From NCED01 sp035493955 (lineage in GTDB: Bacteria; Pseudomonadota; Alphaproteobacteria; Caulobacterales; Caulobacteraceae), in NCBI GenBank assembly GCA_035493955.1, contig DATJHI010000016.1, positions 5,789 through 69,788 of the forward strand: DNA of 64,000 nt, given 5' to 3'. The notes beneath the pieces are model-generated. The model saw only the letters and a list, made by a program, of their open reading frames with translations. It was not told where the DNA came from and ran no database searches. Numbering within the stretch: position 1 is the stretch's first letter; every line of letters begins with the position of its first letter. Below, piece after piece: positions 48,623-56,297 of the stretch. The position numbers were made by a program, and so were the translations under genes.

Positions 48623-49498
48623 TCACTTCTTCTTTCCAGCAGCCTGTTTGGGCTTGAGGTCTTCGCTGGTCTGGAAGGTGGTTTCCCCGTTGGCGTTCGG
48701 GCCGTTGCGCTGGTTGTCGCAGACCTCTTCCTCCACCAGCTGGTCGGGCCTGGCCTTCTTGTAGAGGACCCGCCGGGTCCAGGGTTCGGCGAAGGTCTTC
48801 GGGTCGTACATCGTGGCCCGCAATTCCAGGGTGGTCGGATCGGTCCGCCGGATCCGGGTCACCACCCGCAGGTCCTCCGAGTGAGGCGTGCCCGCGTAAT
48901 CGACCGTCGTCTTGTCGGTCAGGCCGATGGTGTCGACGACCAGGGTGTCGCCTTCCCAGTGCCCGATCGAATCCCCGTGCCAGGTCGGCTCGAAGATCCT
49001 GTGGTGGGTGTCCTGCAGGTAGATCTGCCAGACCTCGTTGAGCTCCTGGGACAGGATCATGACCTGGCCGGGGGTCTCGAATATCTGGACCGGCCCCTCC
49101 ACGGCGGCGAACATCATCAGGGGAATGCCCTGCCAGGTGCAGGTGGCGCCCATCCAGGAGAACGGCTTTCCGCTCGCGTTCATGGCCAGCCGCTTGTCGA
49201 GCACCGCCTGGGCGGCGGGCAGCAGGGACGGCACTTTCCCGTCTTCCGTCCGCGCCACTTCGGGCGGCGCCGCGTTCCCGTCCTGCGGCCTCGCGGGCCC
49301 CGGCGCCCCGGCTGCCCCGGGCGGCGGTCTGTTGGGCCGGGCGCGCTGCATGATCCAGCGGCCGGAGATCCCCGTGGCGCTCTGTTCCCAGGGCTGGGCG
49401 TCCTTGAGATAGGGCGCCGGTTGCGCCACCGCGCCGATCGGCAGGGCGAGACCCGCGAGCAGGACCGCGAGCGAAGGGGGTCTCGACTTGACGCGCAT
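48623..49498 (-). CDS. Secreted protein of unknown function (partner of a DUF6152 protein)
   Basis: A protein of 291 residues with a signal peptide (PPSLAVLLAGLALPIGAVAQ), a Pro/Gly-rich stretch near 55-75, and a conserved C-terminal half: RIFEPTWHGDSIGHWEGDTL, VVDTIGLTDKTTVDYAGTPH and HSEDLRVVTRIRR. I recognise this as a widespread exported family in alphaproteobacteria and acidobacteria but know no function; it has no catalytic motif that I can name. Its ATG overlaps the upstream DUF6152 gene's stop (TGATG), so the two proteins are made together. Confidence 0.7.
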   Translation of the reverse strand: MRVKSRPPSLAVLLAGLALPIGAVAQPAPYLKDAQPWEQSATGISGRWIMQRARPNRPPPGAAGAPGPARPQDGNAAPPEVARTEDGKVPSLLPAAQAVLDKRLAMNASGKPFSWMGATCTWQGIPLMMFAAVEGPVQIFETPGQVMILSQELNEVWQIYLQDTHHRIFEPTWHGDSIGHWEGDTLVVDTIGLTDKTTVDYAGTPHSEDLRVVTRIRRTDPTTLELRATMYDPKTFAEPWTRRVLYKKARPDQLVEEEVCDNQRNGPNANGETTFQTSEDLKPKQAAGKKK

Positions 49499-49884
49499 CA
49501 GGGCGTCTCGATCAGGTTGCGGTCGCCCAGCGGAGCCCCGTTTATGGAAATGGACTGGACCGATCCGCCGTGGCGGCCGTCGCGCAAGGGCGCCATGACC
49601 ACCGTCACCTTGTCGCCGGCCTTGAGCATCTCGCGCGTCCAGCCATTGTGCTTGCGGACCAGGGACGGACTGGCGCCCTCCAGGCTGTATTCCTGCGGAA
49701 CGCCGCCCTGCAGGACCATGAGCTCGAGGAAGATGTGGGGATTGGTCCATTGCCAGTCGCGCACGGTCCCTTCCAGGGTGACCTTCTTGGTGTTGTCGTA
49801 CATGGCGGCGGAGTGGTGGGCCATCGCCGGCAGGGCGGCCACGGCGGCCCCAAGCATCGCCAGGGCCATGAGCTTCGCTTTCAT
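49498..49884 (-). CDS. DUF6152-family secreted protein
   Basis: A protein of 128 residues with a signal peptide (KLMALAMLGAAVAALPAMAH) and a small beta domain: HHSAAMYDNTKKVTLEGTVR, DWQWTNPHIFLELMV and GDKVTVVMAPLRDGRHGG. This HHS...Y/F...G.V..W.NPH pattern is DUF6152. The HH after the signal-peptide cut site suggests metal binding, but that is a guess. Coupled to the gene at 48623-49498. Confidence 0.75.
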   Translation of the reverse strand: MKAKLMALAMLGAAVAALPAMAHHSAAMYDNTKKVTLEGTVRDWQWTNPHIFLELMVLQGGVPQEYSLEGASPSLVRKHNGWTREMLKAGDKVTVVMAPLRDGRHGGSVQSISINGAPLGDRNLIETP

Positions 49885-50394
49885 CTTTTTCTCCTGGCGG
49901 ACGGGCGCCATACGTCCGATGAAGTCTGGCGCCGCGCAATAAAGGACGACTGGCTGCCCTCGACAGGCCGAACGGCAGCTTCACGGATCACGTTTGTTTC
50001 GCACTTCAACCGCCGCCAGGCGGTTGGGAATCTCTGCTGTCGGCTGAGTTGATTTGCCTCCCTGCCTGGAGGCGAACTGGCGTCGAGCGCGTGTCACGGC
50101 GCAAGCCTCCCACCTGGGCTGTATGAGGTCAGCCTTGGGGAGCATGTTACGCAAATGCCGCCAAATAGCCAGTCGATCCCAGTCGGACCCAGGCCAAAAC
50201 CGGCTTCCCGTCGATTCTCCGATCTCGTCAGTTTCGGAGGGCGATCTGCCCCGGGCGAGACAAATGGACCCCATTAACGATAAGTCCTGCACAAGCTGAG
50301 CAGTAACATTTGTTGAGCGGATTCATTCCCAGTTAAGGGATCCTCACGCTATGGTTGTGTAAGATCGCCTGAGGCTACTTGGGGGAGGAAGGGG
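49885..50394. other. Intergenic region without a supported gene
   Basis: About 510 bp, visibly richer in A and T than its neighbours. A minus-strand open frame (49981-50292, about 103 codons) and a plus-strand one (50054-50299) exist, but neither has a recognisable domain or convincing codon bias. Short hairpins (CCTCC-CTGCCT-GGAGG near 50058) are the only structure seen. It may be a decayed insertion or gene remnant. Confidence 0.4.
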
Positions 50395-50694
50395 ATGCCT
50401 GTCTTCCGATACGCGGTGCTGATGTTCGGCGACGAGTGGAAGATTGTCACCGCACAGCGAAGGATCGGGCACTTCCGCTCCCGCCAACTCGCTCTGCAGG
50501 CTGGGGCGCGTCTGGCGCGCGAGGCGGCCTCGATCGGCCACGAGGTCGAACTTCTCGTCCAGGACTCCTTCGGCGGCCTGTTGAGCCAGGACGTCCTGCA
50601 AATGGCGGTCTATCTCGACATGATGCAGGGCGCGAGCGCCTCTCCCCTCGGCGAGGGGCCCGTCCAGCCCGGCACCCGCGCGCTCGAGTTCTGA
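50395..50694 (+). CDS. Small protein of unknown function, DUF2188-like
   Basis: A protein of 99 residues: PVFRYAVLMFGDEWKIVTAQ, then an Arg/Ala helix (SRQLALQAGARLAREAASIG) and VELLVQDSFGGLLSQ. The order strand-helix-strand with a Trp-Lys-Ile start resembles the DUF2188-type small proteins. It starts after GGAGGAAGGGG, a strong ribosome-binding site. No near neighbours on the strand until 50845. Confidence 0.6.
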   Translation: MPVFRYAVLMFGDEWKIVTAQRRIGHFRSRQLALQAGARLAREAASIGHEVELLVQDSFGGLLSQDVLQMAVYLDMMQGASASPLGEGPVQPGTRALEF

Positions 50695-50844
50695 CGAACC
50701 AGTAAGGCGCCGCGGCGTCGGCCAAGAACAAGGCGGCCAAGGCGAACTGATGGTCCGGCTCCGGTGGGACTCGCCTCTCGCCTGGCCTTGCGACCTGGCC
50801 GACGTGCGGCAGGACGCACGGGTCCTGATCTGCTAGAGCACCGT

Positions 50845-51033
50845 ATGCCCTACAGGATCACCTACACCAGCCCCGACGGCGCCACCCGGATCACCTGCGC
50901 GGATCCCGCCGAAGCCCTGCGCGCCGCGGAGGCCGCCATCGCGGAGGGCCGCGGCGACGTCTGGATCGCCGACGACGAACAACACCTGTTCAGCGTCGGC
51001 GAATTTGCGCGGTTCATCAACGGGGCGAAGTGA
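50845..51033 (+). CDS. Small protein of unknown function
   Basis: A protein of 62 residues: PYRITYTSPDGATRITCADP, EALRAAEAAIAEGRGDVWIA, then LFSVGEFARFINGAK. No membrane helix or signal; likely a small alpha/beta cytosolic protein. The ATG at 50845 is chosen over an in-frame upstream start because similarity of composition begins there; the RBS is weak. It converges with the RTX gene. Confidence 0.5.
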   Translation: MPYRITYTSPDGATRITCADPAEALRAAEAAIAEGRGDVWIADDEQHLFSVGEFARFINGAK

Positions 51034-51054
51034 ACCTCCGCCCCGTCGCCCTGC

Positions 51055-53082
51055 CTAGCTGAAGACGATCCAGGAACTGCTGAACGAGCTCGAAGGCACG
51101 CCCGCCAGGCCGATGGTGTCGCCGCCGCCCAGGTCGATCAGGACCTGGCCGGCGAAGGAGGTCACGGTGAAGGCCTGGCCGGGCGCCAGCACGATGCGGT
51201 CGCCCTCGGCGGCGTTGAAGTCGGCGACCCAGTCCTGCCCCCCGCCCCTGGCGAACATGAACCGGTCCGCCCCCGTCCCGCCGTATAGGATGTCGTTGCC
51301 GAGGTCGCCGGACAGTTGGTCGGCGCCCGCGTCGCCGTAGATGGTGTCATTGCCCTGGCCGCCGTAGACGGTGTCGGCGCCGGCGTCGCCGTGGACGATG
51401 TCGTTGCCGAGGTTGCCGTTGACATGGCCGTCGTCGCCGTCGCCCCCGGACACGGTGTCGTCGCCCTGGCCGCCGCGGACGGTGTCGTTCCCGGCTTCGC
51501 CCGACACCGAGTCGTTGCCGACGTTGCCGTTGACGTCGTCATTGCCGCCGCCGCCGGCGACCGTGTCGTCGCCGTCCAGGCCGCGGATGAAGTCGTTGTC
51601 GTCGCCGCCCTGGAGCAGGTTGTTGCCCGAGCCGCCGTCGATCGCGTCTGCCCCGCCGTTGCCGTAGATGGTGTCGCTGGGGCTGATGGAGACCAGATAT
51701 TCGGAGGCGCCGGTGCCGATGATCGTGGTCGGAACGACCGGGGGCGTGACGCCGCCGCCGCCGCCCGGCGTGGTGACCGGATCACCCGGCTCGACCACGT
51801 TGTCGACGAAGATGAACAGCGACTGGGTGGACGCCCCCAGGCCGGAGTGAGCGTCGACGTTCACCAGGTAGACGTTGTCGCCATTGGCGTCGGCCGGAGC
51901 CTCGAAGTTCGGGGAAAAGGCCCCGGCGAAGGTCAGGGCGCCCGTCGCGGCATTGATGGTGAAGTCGGCCGCGTCGGCGCCGCCGGTGATCGAATAGACG
52001 GTCGGGTTGGCGTGATCGTCCGGAGTGGCGACGATGGTGGTGATCGTCGTGGGGTTGGCGGTGTTTTCCGAGACGTGGATCAGCGCCACCGAGGCGCCAC
52101 CGCTGGAGGTGATGACCGGGGGTTCGACCACGTCGGCGACCGTGACCGCGACCGCCTTGGTGGCGAACAGGCCTCCCGAACTCGTCGCCTTGACGGTCAC
52201 GTTGTAGACGTTGTCGGCGCCGACGTCGGTCGGGTGCTCGAAATTCGGCTTGGCTGCGAACGCCAGCGCGCCGGTGCTCGAATCGATCGTGAAGGCCGCC
52301 GCGTCCGCGCCGCCGGAGATCGACCAGGTGGTGCTGGTGCTCGCCGCGTCGGTGGTCGCCGTCATGGTCGACACCGCCTGGGTGTTCTCGTTGACGCCGA
52401 AGGCGGCGCCCGAGGTGACGACCGGGGTCACGTCGTCGACGTTGGTGACGTTGACGATGATGTTCTGGTCCGTGGTCAAGCCGCCCGAGGTGGCCCTGAC
52501 CGTGACCAGATAGTGATTGGCGTCGACGCCGTGACCCGTGCCGGCCTCGAAGTCGGGGCCCGCCGCGAAGGTCAGGACGCCGCCCGCGGTGATCGAGAAA
52601 CTTGCCGCGTCGGCGCCGCCGTTGAGGGCGTAGGTGGTCGTCCCGCCGCCCGCCGCCACGGCGGTCTCTACGGCCGTCTGGTTCTCCGCCACGCTGACCG
52701 TCGTCGGCGTCGAGAACACCGGCGCGCCGACGTCGTCGTTGGTGAGGGTGACCGTGCCCTGGTAGAACGGATGGCCCGGGTCCGAATTGCGGTAGATCCA
52801 GACGAAGAAGGTCTCGTCCGTCTCGACCGTCGTGTCCGCGTTGGCGGTGATGGTCAGGGTGTCGGTCAACCCCCCGCCCCAGGCCGGCGTCACGCCGCTG
52901 TTGACGGCGAAGTCCGTGGCGTTGGAGAGGTCGGAATTGAGGATCTTGAAGCTGACATTGTCGCCGTCGCTCGAGGCGTCGCCTGCCAGACGGGTGATGC
53001 TGAAGCTGAACGAGGCGGCCGTGCCGCCGGGGCTGCCCTCGGCCTGAGACGCCGAAGACGTTAAGTTGACCGTATAACCCAT
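51055..53082 (-). CDS. RTX/cadherin-like repeat exoprotein (type I secretion substrate)
   Basis: A protein of about 675 residues. No N-terminal signal peptide. Residues about 1-125 look like a Calx-beta-type domain (DETFFVWIYRN...VTLTNDDV), followed by three cadherin-like repeats (each with a FEAPADANGDNVYLV / FEHPTDVGADNVYNV / FEAGTGHGVDANHYLV core), a Pro/Gly linker, and at least nine RTX nonapeptide-type calcium repeats (GGxGNDxx, for example GGQGNDTIYGDAGAD, GDLGNDILYGGTGAD). The last strand SSSFSSSWIVFS fits a type I secretion end signal. Likely a secreted or surface adhesin that folds on calcium; no type I secretion genes are adjacent. ATG chosen after GGGGGGG. Confidence 0.8.
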   Translation of the reverse strand: MGYTVNLTSSASQAEGSPGGTAASFSFSITRLAGDASSDGDNVSFKILNSDLSNATDFAVNSGVTPAWGGGLTDTLTITANADTTVETDETFFVWIYRNSDPGHPFYQGTVTLTNDDVGAPVFSTPTTVSVAENQTAVETAVAAGGGTTTYALNGGADAASFSITAGGVLTFAAGPDFEAGTGHGVDANHYLVTVRATSGGLTTDQNIIVNVTNVDDVTPVVTSGAAFGVNENTQAVSTMTATTDAASTSTTWSISGGADAAAFTIDSSTGALAFAAKPNFEHPTDVGADNVYNVTVKATSSGGLFATKAVAVTVADVVEPPVITSSGGASVALIHVSENTANPTTITTIVATPDDHANPTVYSITGGADAADFTINAATGALTFAGAFSPNFEAPADANGDNVYLVNVDAHSGLGASTQSLFIFVDNVVEPGDPVTTPGGGGGVTPPVVPTTIIGTGASEYLVSISPSDTIYGNGGADAIDGGSGNNLLQGGDDNDFIRGLDGDDTVAGGGGNDDVNGNVGNDSVSGEAGNDTVRGGQGDDTVSGGDGDDGHVNGNLGNDIVHGDAGADTVYGGQGNDTIYGDAGADQLSGDLGNDILYGGTGADRFMFARGGGQDWVADFNAAEGDRIVLAPGQAFTVTSFAGQVLIDLGGGDTIGLAGVPSSSFSSSWIVFS

Positions 53083-53308
53083 CTGGACCCCCCCAAGGCC
53101 GCGCGACGCACGGTCCACAATATAGGAGCCTATTCCATCGCCCCTCCGTGGTGAATAATCCATTACGTTTCGGCGATTGCAGGGAAGGCGGCCGTTCGCC
53201 TGACCGAGGGCGTTTCACCTTCCGGAAGGGCTTCCGGTCCCCTCGACGTCATGGGGACCTCCCCAAAACCGGCTTCCTCACCGCGCCCAGGGATGTCACG
53301 TTCGGACC

Positions 53309-53428
53309 ATGAATCGGAAGACCCTGCTGATCCGCGTCGTCATCGTTCTGCTCGCCGCCCTGGCTCTGGCCGAGGGGTTGTCCCTGGCGAGGCCGGCGGC
53401 GCCGCCGCCCGCGACCAGCAGCCAGTAG
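53309..53428 (+). CDS. Possible 39-residue membrane peptide
   Basis: MNRKTLLIRVVIVLLAALAL then AEGLSLARPAAPPP and a short Ser/Gln end. A basic N-terminus and one 14-16 residue hydrophobic helix would suit a small single-pass membrane protein or an exported leader. It converges with the PLP-enzyme gene (stops 6 bp apart). Codon choice (GTC, CTG, GCC) is like real genes, but no RBS stands out. Confidence 0.4.
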   Translation: MNRKTLLIRVVIVLLAALALAEGLSLARPAAPPPATSSQ

Positions 53429-53434
53429 CCGGTT

Positions 53435-55000
53435 CTAGGCCGACAGCAATTCCCGGCTCGATGCGGCCTGTTCGGCGATCCACGCGGCCTTGGCCAGGAC
53501 GCCCCGGGCGCGGTCGAGCACCCCGTGCAGGGCCGCGCCCCCCGACAGGGCCTCCGCCACCAGGGGCGCGCTGACGCACAGGCGAAGGGCGGCGGCCGCA
53601 TCGCCGCCGGGACGGCCGAACATGACCGGCTGGCCGAGTTCGATGCGCAGGTCCGAGGCCGCGCCAAAGCCGTCGGCTCCCGGCCAGCCGGCGGTGAGAT
53701 TGGTCCGCAGCAGCCTGTGGACCAGGCTGGTCTCGGGGGGCGAGAGCAGGCGCTCGCGGCCGCCGACGCGGCTGCGCAGGGCGAAGGGGAAGATGGTGGG
53801 CATGCAATCCCAACCAGCTTCTACGCCCAGGGCCGAACGGTCGATGGGCGCAGCCGGGACCAGTTGCAGGGCAGGGCTTTTCCACATCGCCTCGGCGACC
53901 ACGTCCCGGAACCGGGCCAGGAAGGCGGCGACCTCATACTCGGGAAGGGTCGAAAAGGCGCGCAGGTGCTCGATGGCGGCGCTCCAGCGCAGCAGCAGGC
54001 CGAAGTTGGCGCGCCCGGCCATGGCCGCTCCGGCCCGCCAATGCGCCGGCCACTCCCCCCGCGAGCAGCCGGCGGCGGCTTCCGCCGGCAGGGCCAGTTC
54101 CTGCAACCGCTCGGCCGCTTCGGCCGGGACGAACAGGGCGCCGGCGAAGGACGGTCCGGCGAGGAATTTGGAGCCGGTCATGGCCACCAGCAGACCACGC
54201 TGGAGATAGGTCCGGAGCGTCTTCGGCGACAGGCGGAACTGGCAGGCGTCGATCAGGATGTCGATCTGGTGGCGATGGCGCCGACGCAGGGCCAGGGCGC
54301 AGTCGAGGCTGGGGATGATCAGGCCGGTCTTGGACAGGTCGGCGACGATCAGCAGCACCCGCCGGCCCTCGGCCACGGCGGCCTCGGCCAGGGCCTCGAC
54401 CTCGGCGTCCACCTCGCCCGGATCGCGCAATCCGCCGTCGGGGGCGCGGGCGCAGACGTGCGAGACGGTCCCGTCGCCGGCGGTCAGGGCCGACGGTACT
54501 CCGCTTCCGGTCTCGGCCGGTTCGCCGACGATCGACAGCAGCGGCCGGGTGGAGCCGGCCCCGACAAGCCGGGCGGTCAGCCGGTGAAGGTCGGTGCCGG
54601 ACCCGGCCAGCACCGTCTGCAGCCCGGCCAGGTCGTCCAGGCCGAGCAGCGAGGCGAGCTCGCGACGCAGGGATTCGATCTCGCCGGCGTAGACCGCATT
54701 GGAGGACGCCGACCCGAGCTGGGCGATGACGGCGTCGCGCCGGCGCTCAGCCGCGGCGTAGCCGGCGGCGGAAATGGTCGAGGCGGTGGAGGAGCCGAAG
54801 GCGGCCACCGCGTCCTGCGGCGTCGGCGCGCAGCCGTAGCGATTGCGGCCGGTCCCGTCGAGGTAGAGGCGGGCGTCGCCGCCGGAGACCAGAAGGTCGG
54901 ATGTAGCCGGCAAGGCCTCGGCGGTGTCGAGGTCCAGCCTGGTCAAAGCGCCGTGCACGAAAGCCCCCACCCCGAGCCGCGGCCAGGAGCCGCCCGGCAA
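53435..55000 (-). CDS. PLP-dependent fold-type I enzyme (aminotransferase-like)
   Basis: A protein of about 521 residues. The PLP core is seen in order: a Gly/Ser-rich cofactor loop AGSGTDLHRLTARLVG near 135, the Asp of the ring-nitrogen site in QIDILIDACQFRLSPKTL near 245-262, and the Schiff-base Lys in VAMTGSKFLAGPSFAGALF near 275-295. It resembles class V aminotransferase/decarboxylase-type folds but belongs to no family I can name; the SKFLAGP(S)F motif with a Cys-Gln-Phe-Arg segment is distinctive. The start is uncertain (TTG at 55000, or a GTG 10-14 codons later). It is the third gene of a tight operon after the ATP-grasp gene. Confidence 0.65.
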   Translation of the reverse strand: MPGGSWPRLGVGAFVHGALTRLDLDTAEALPATSDLLVSGGDARLYLDGTGRNRYGCAPTPQDAVAAFGSSTASTISAAGYAAAERRRDAVIAQLGSASSNAVYAGEIESLRRELASLLGLDDLAGLQTVLAGSGTDLHRLTARLVGAGSTRPLLSIVGEPAETGSGVPSALTAGDGTVSHVCARAPDGGLRDPGEVDAEVEALAEAAVAEGRRVLLIVADLSKTGLIIPSLDCALALRRRHRHQIDILIDACQFRLSPKTLRTYLQRGLLVAMTGSKFLAGPSFAGALFVPAEAAERLQELALPAEAAAGCSRGEWPAHWRAGAAMAGRANFGLLLRWSAAIEHLRAFSTLPEYEVAAFLARFRDVVAEAMWKSPALQLVPAAPIDRSALGVEAGWDCMPTIFPFALRSRVGGRERLLSPPETSLVHRLLRTNLTAGWPGADGFGAASDLRIELGQPVMFGRPGGDAAAALRLCVSAPLVAEALSGGAALHGVLDRARGVLAKAAWIAEQAASSRELLSA

Positions 55001-55018
55001 GCGTGCGCCCGCAACTCC

Positions 55019-56281
55019 CTAGGATTGGTTAACGCCCGCTTCAGTACGGCTACGGAGCAAGGCCTCGAAAGCGTCGAACAGCTTGCGCATCTGGGGCTTC
55101 TTGTAGGGATACAGGTCCGGCGGATCGAGGTCGTGGACGATCATGCCGACATCGGCCTCGAACACCAGGATCGAGCCGTCGGCGAGCTCGGCGCAGTCGA
55201 TGGCGAAATACTCCAGCCCCAGCCGCTGGTGCAGGGCCCGGAAGGCGTCCGCGTGGCGGCGGGCGAAATCGGCGTCGAAGCTTTCCATGGCCCCCTGCTC
55301 TTCCCGCCGCTTGCCCGCGTCCCCGGCCATGTCGGCGTTGAGATAATGGACCATCCAATGGTCGCCCACGGCCAGGTGGGCGAGGTAGGGCGCGCCGTCG
55401 AACAGGGCGATGCGGTATTTGCGGAACCGCCCGTCCGCGCCGGCATAGTCGACGTAGGGCGAGACGTAGAGCGCCGGGGCCGGCTGTTCGGACAGATAGG
55501 CGATCAGGGCGGCCGGATCGTCGAGCTTTTCCAGCCCCCTGCCCGCGTGGGAGCCGACCGGGCGGACGATGATCGGCCAGGTCGCGCCGGCGCCCAGCAC
55601 GGTCTCGGGCCCCTGCTCCTTGACCAGCATGGCCACCAGGGCCTCTCTGGTCGCCCGCAGGGTGGGAGGGATGACGATCCCCGGCGCACCCGCCAGCTCC
55701 TTGTACAGGCGGTCGCGCGACAGGGCGGCGATGCGGTCGGCCGGGTTGATCATCGGCCGGGGCCAAAGCGTCCCCAGGCCGACCAGCTGGGCCAGCAGCG
55801 GCCGGGTCTGGTCCGACTCGCTGACGGCGATCATCGCCAGGTCGTGGTCGGGCAAGGCGTCGGGCATGGGCCCGCCCGCGCCGACGTAGAGCTTGGTCAC
55901 CTCCACCCCGCAGCCCTCCAGCATCAGGTCGAGGGGGGTGTTGGTCATCAGGTCGCCGGCGCAGACCAGGGCCAGGAGCCGCAAGGGACGCGGGTTCGGG
56001 TCGGCGGGACCGCCGCCGGCGCCGATGCGGTCGTGGCGGTACAGCCGCTGCTGGCGCAGGGCCGCCTGTTGGCAGACCATGGCGTCCTCGGGCTGGCCGA
56101 CCAGCTGGTACAGCACCCCAAGGTCCATCAGCGCCGCCGGGTCGAGCTTGACCGAGATGGTCTCGAGCGCCTGGGCGATCAGCGGCGTCAGATCGCCGCC
56201 CTCGAAGGCGAAGCGGACCCGGGCGGCCGGGTTGGGGGCGACGACGACCGGGACTTCGTCGCTGATCTTCGGGCGGGTCAT
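55019..56281 (-). CDS. TPR-like/ATP-grasp ligase
   Basis: A protein of 420 residues. Residues about 30-85 have one or two TPR-like helices (ALMDLGVLYQLVGQPEDAMV). An N-terminal ATP-grasp pre-domain (LRLLALVCAGDLMTNTPLDL) is followed by the ATP-grasp proper: glycine-rich loop IIVRPVGSHAGRGLEK near 233, and the metal-binding end YFAIDCAELADGSILVFEAD near 365, where the usual E-x-N is E-A-D. Such ligases join a carboxylate to an amine with ATP, as in RimK or D-Ala-D-Ala ligase. Substrate unknown. ATG at 56281 after GGAAG, 16 bp past the decarboxylase stop. Confidence 0.75.
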   Translation of the reverse strand: MTRPKISDEVPVVVAPNPAARVRFAFEGGDLTPLIAQALETISVKLDPAALMDLGVLYQLVGQPEDAMVCQQAALRQQRLYRHDRIGAGGGPADPNPRPLRLLALVCAGDLMTNTPLDLMLEGCGVEVTKLYVGAGGPMPDALPDHDLAMIAVSESDQTRPLLAQLVGLGTLWPRPMINPADRIAALSRDRLYKELAGAPGIVIPPTLRATREALVAMLVKEQGPETVLGAGATWPIIVRPVGSHAGRGLEKLDDPAALIAYLSEQPAPALYVSPYVDYAGADGRFRKYRIALFDGAPYLAHLAVGDHWMVHYLNADMAGDAGKRREEQGAMESFDADFARRHADAFRALHQRLGLEYFAIDCAELADGSILVFEADVGMIVHDLDPPDLYPYKKPQMRKLFDAFEALLRSRTEAGVNQS

Positions 56282-56297
56282 GCAGGCTTCCACGCTA

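Noticed and set aside
49981..50292. Minus-strand frame in the AT-richer region
   Set aside because: No RBS, no domain, no codon signal; kept as part of an unexplained region only.
51240..51680. Regular short repeats that could be read as a CRISPR-like array
   Set aside because: They are the in-frame RTX nonapeptide coding repeats with no constant repeat/spacer plan.
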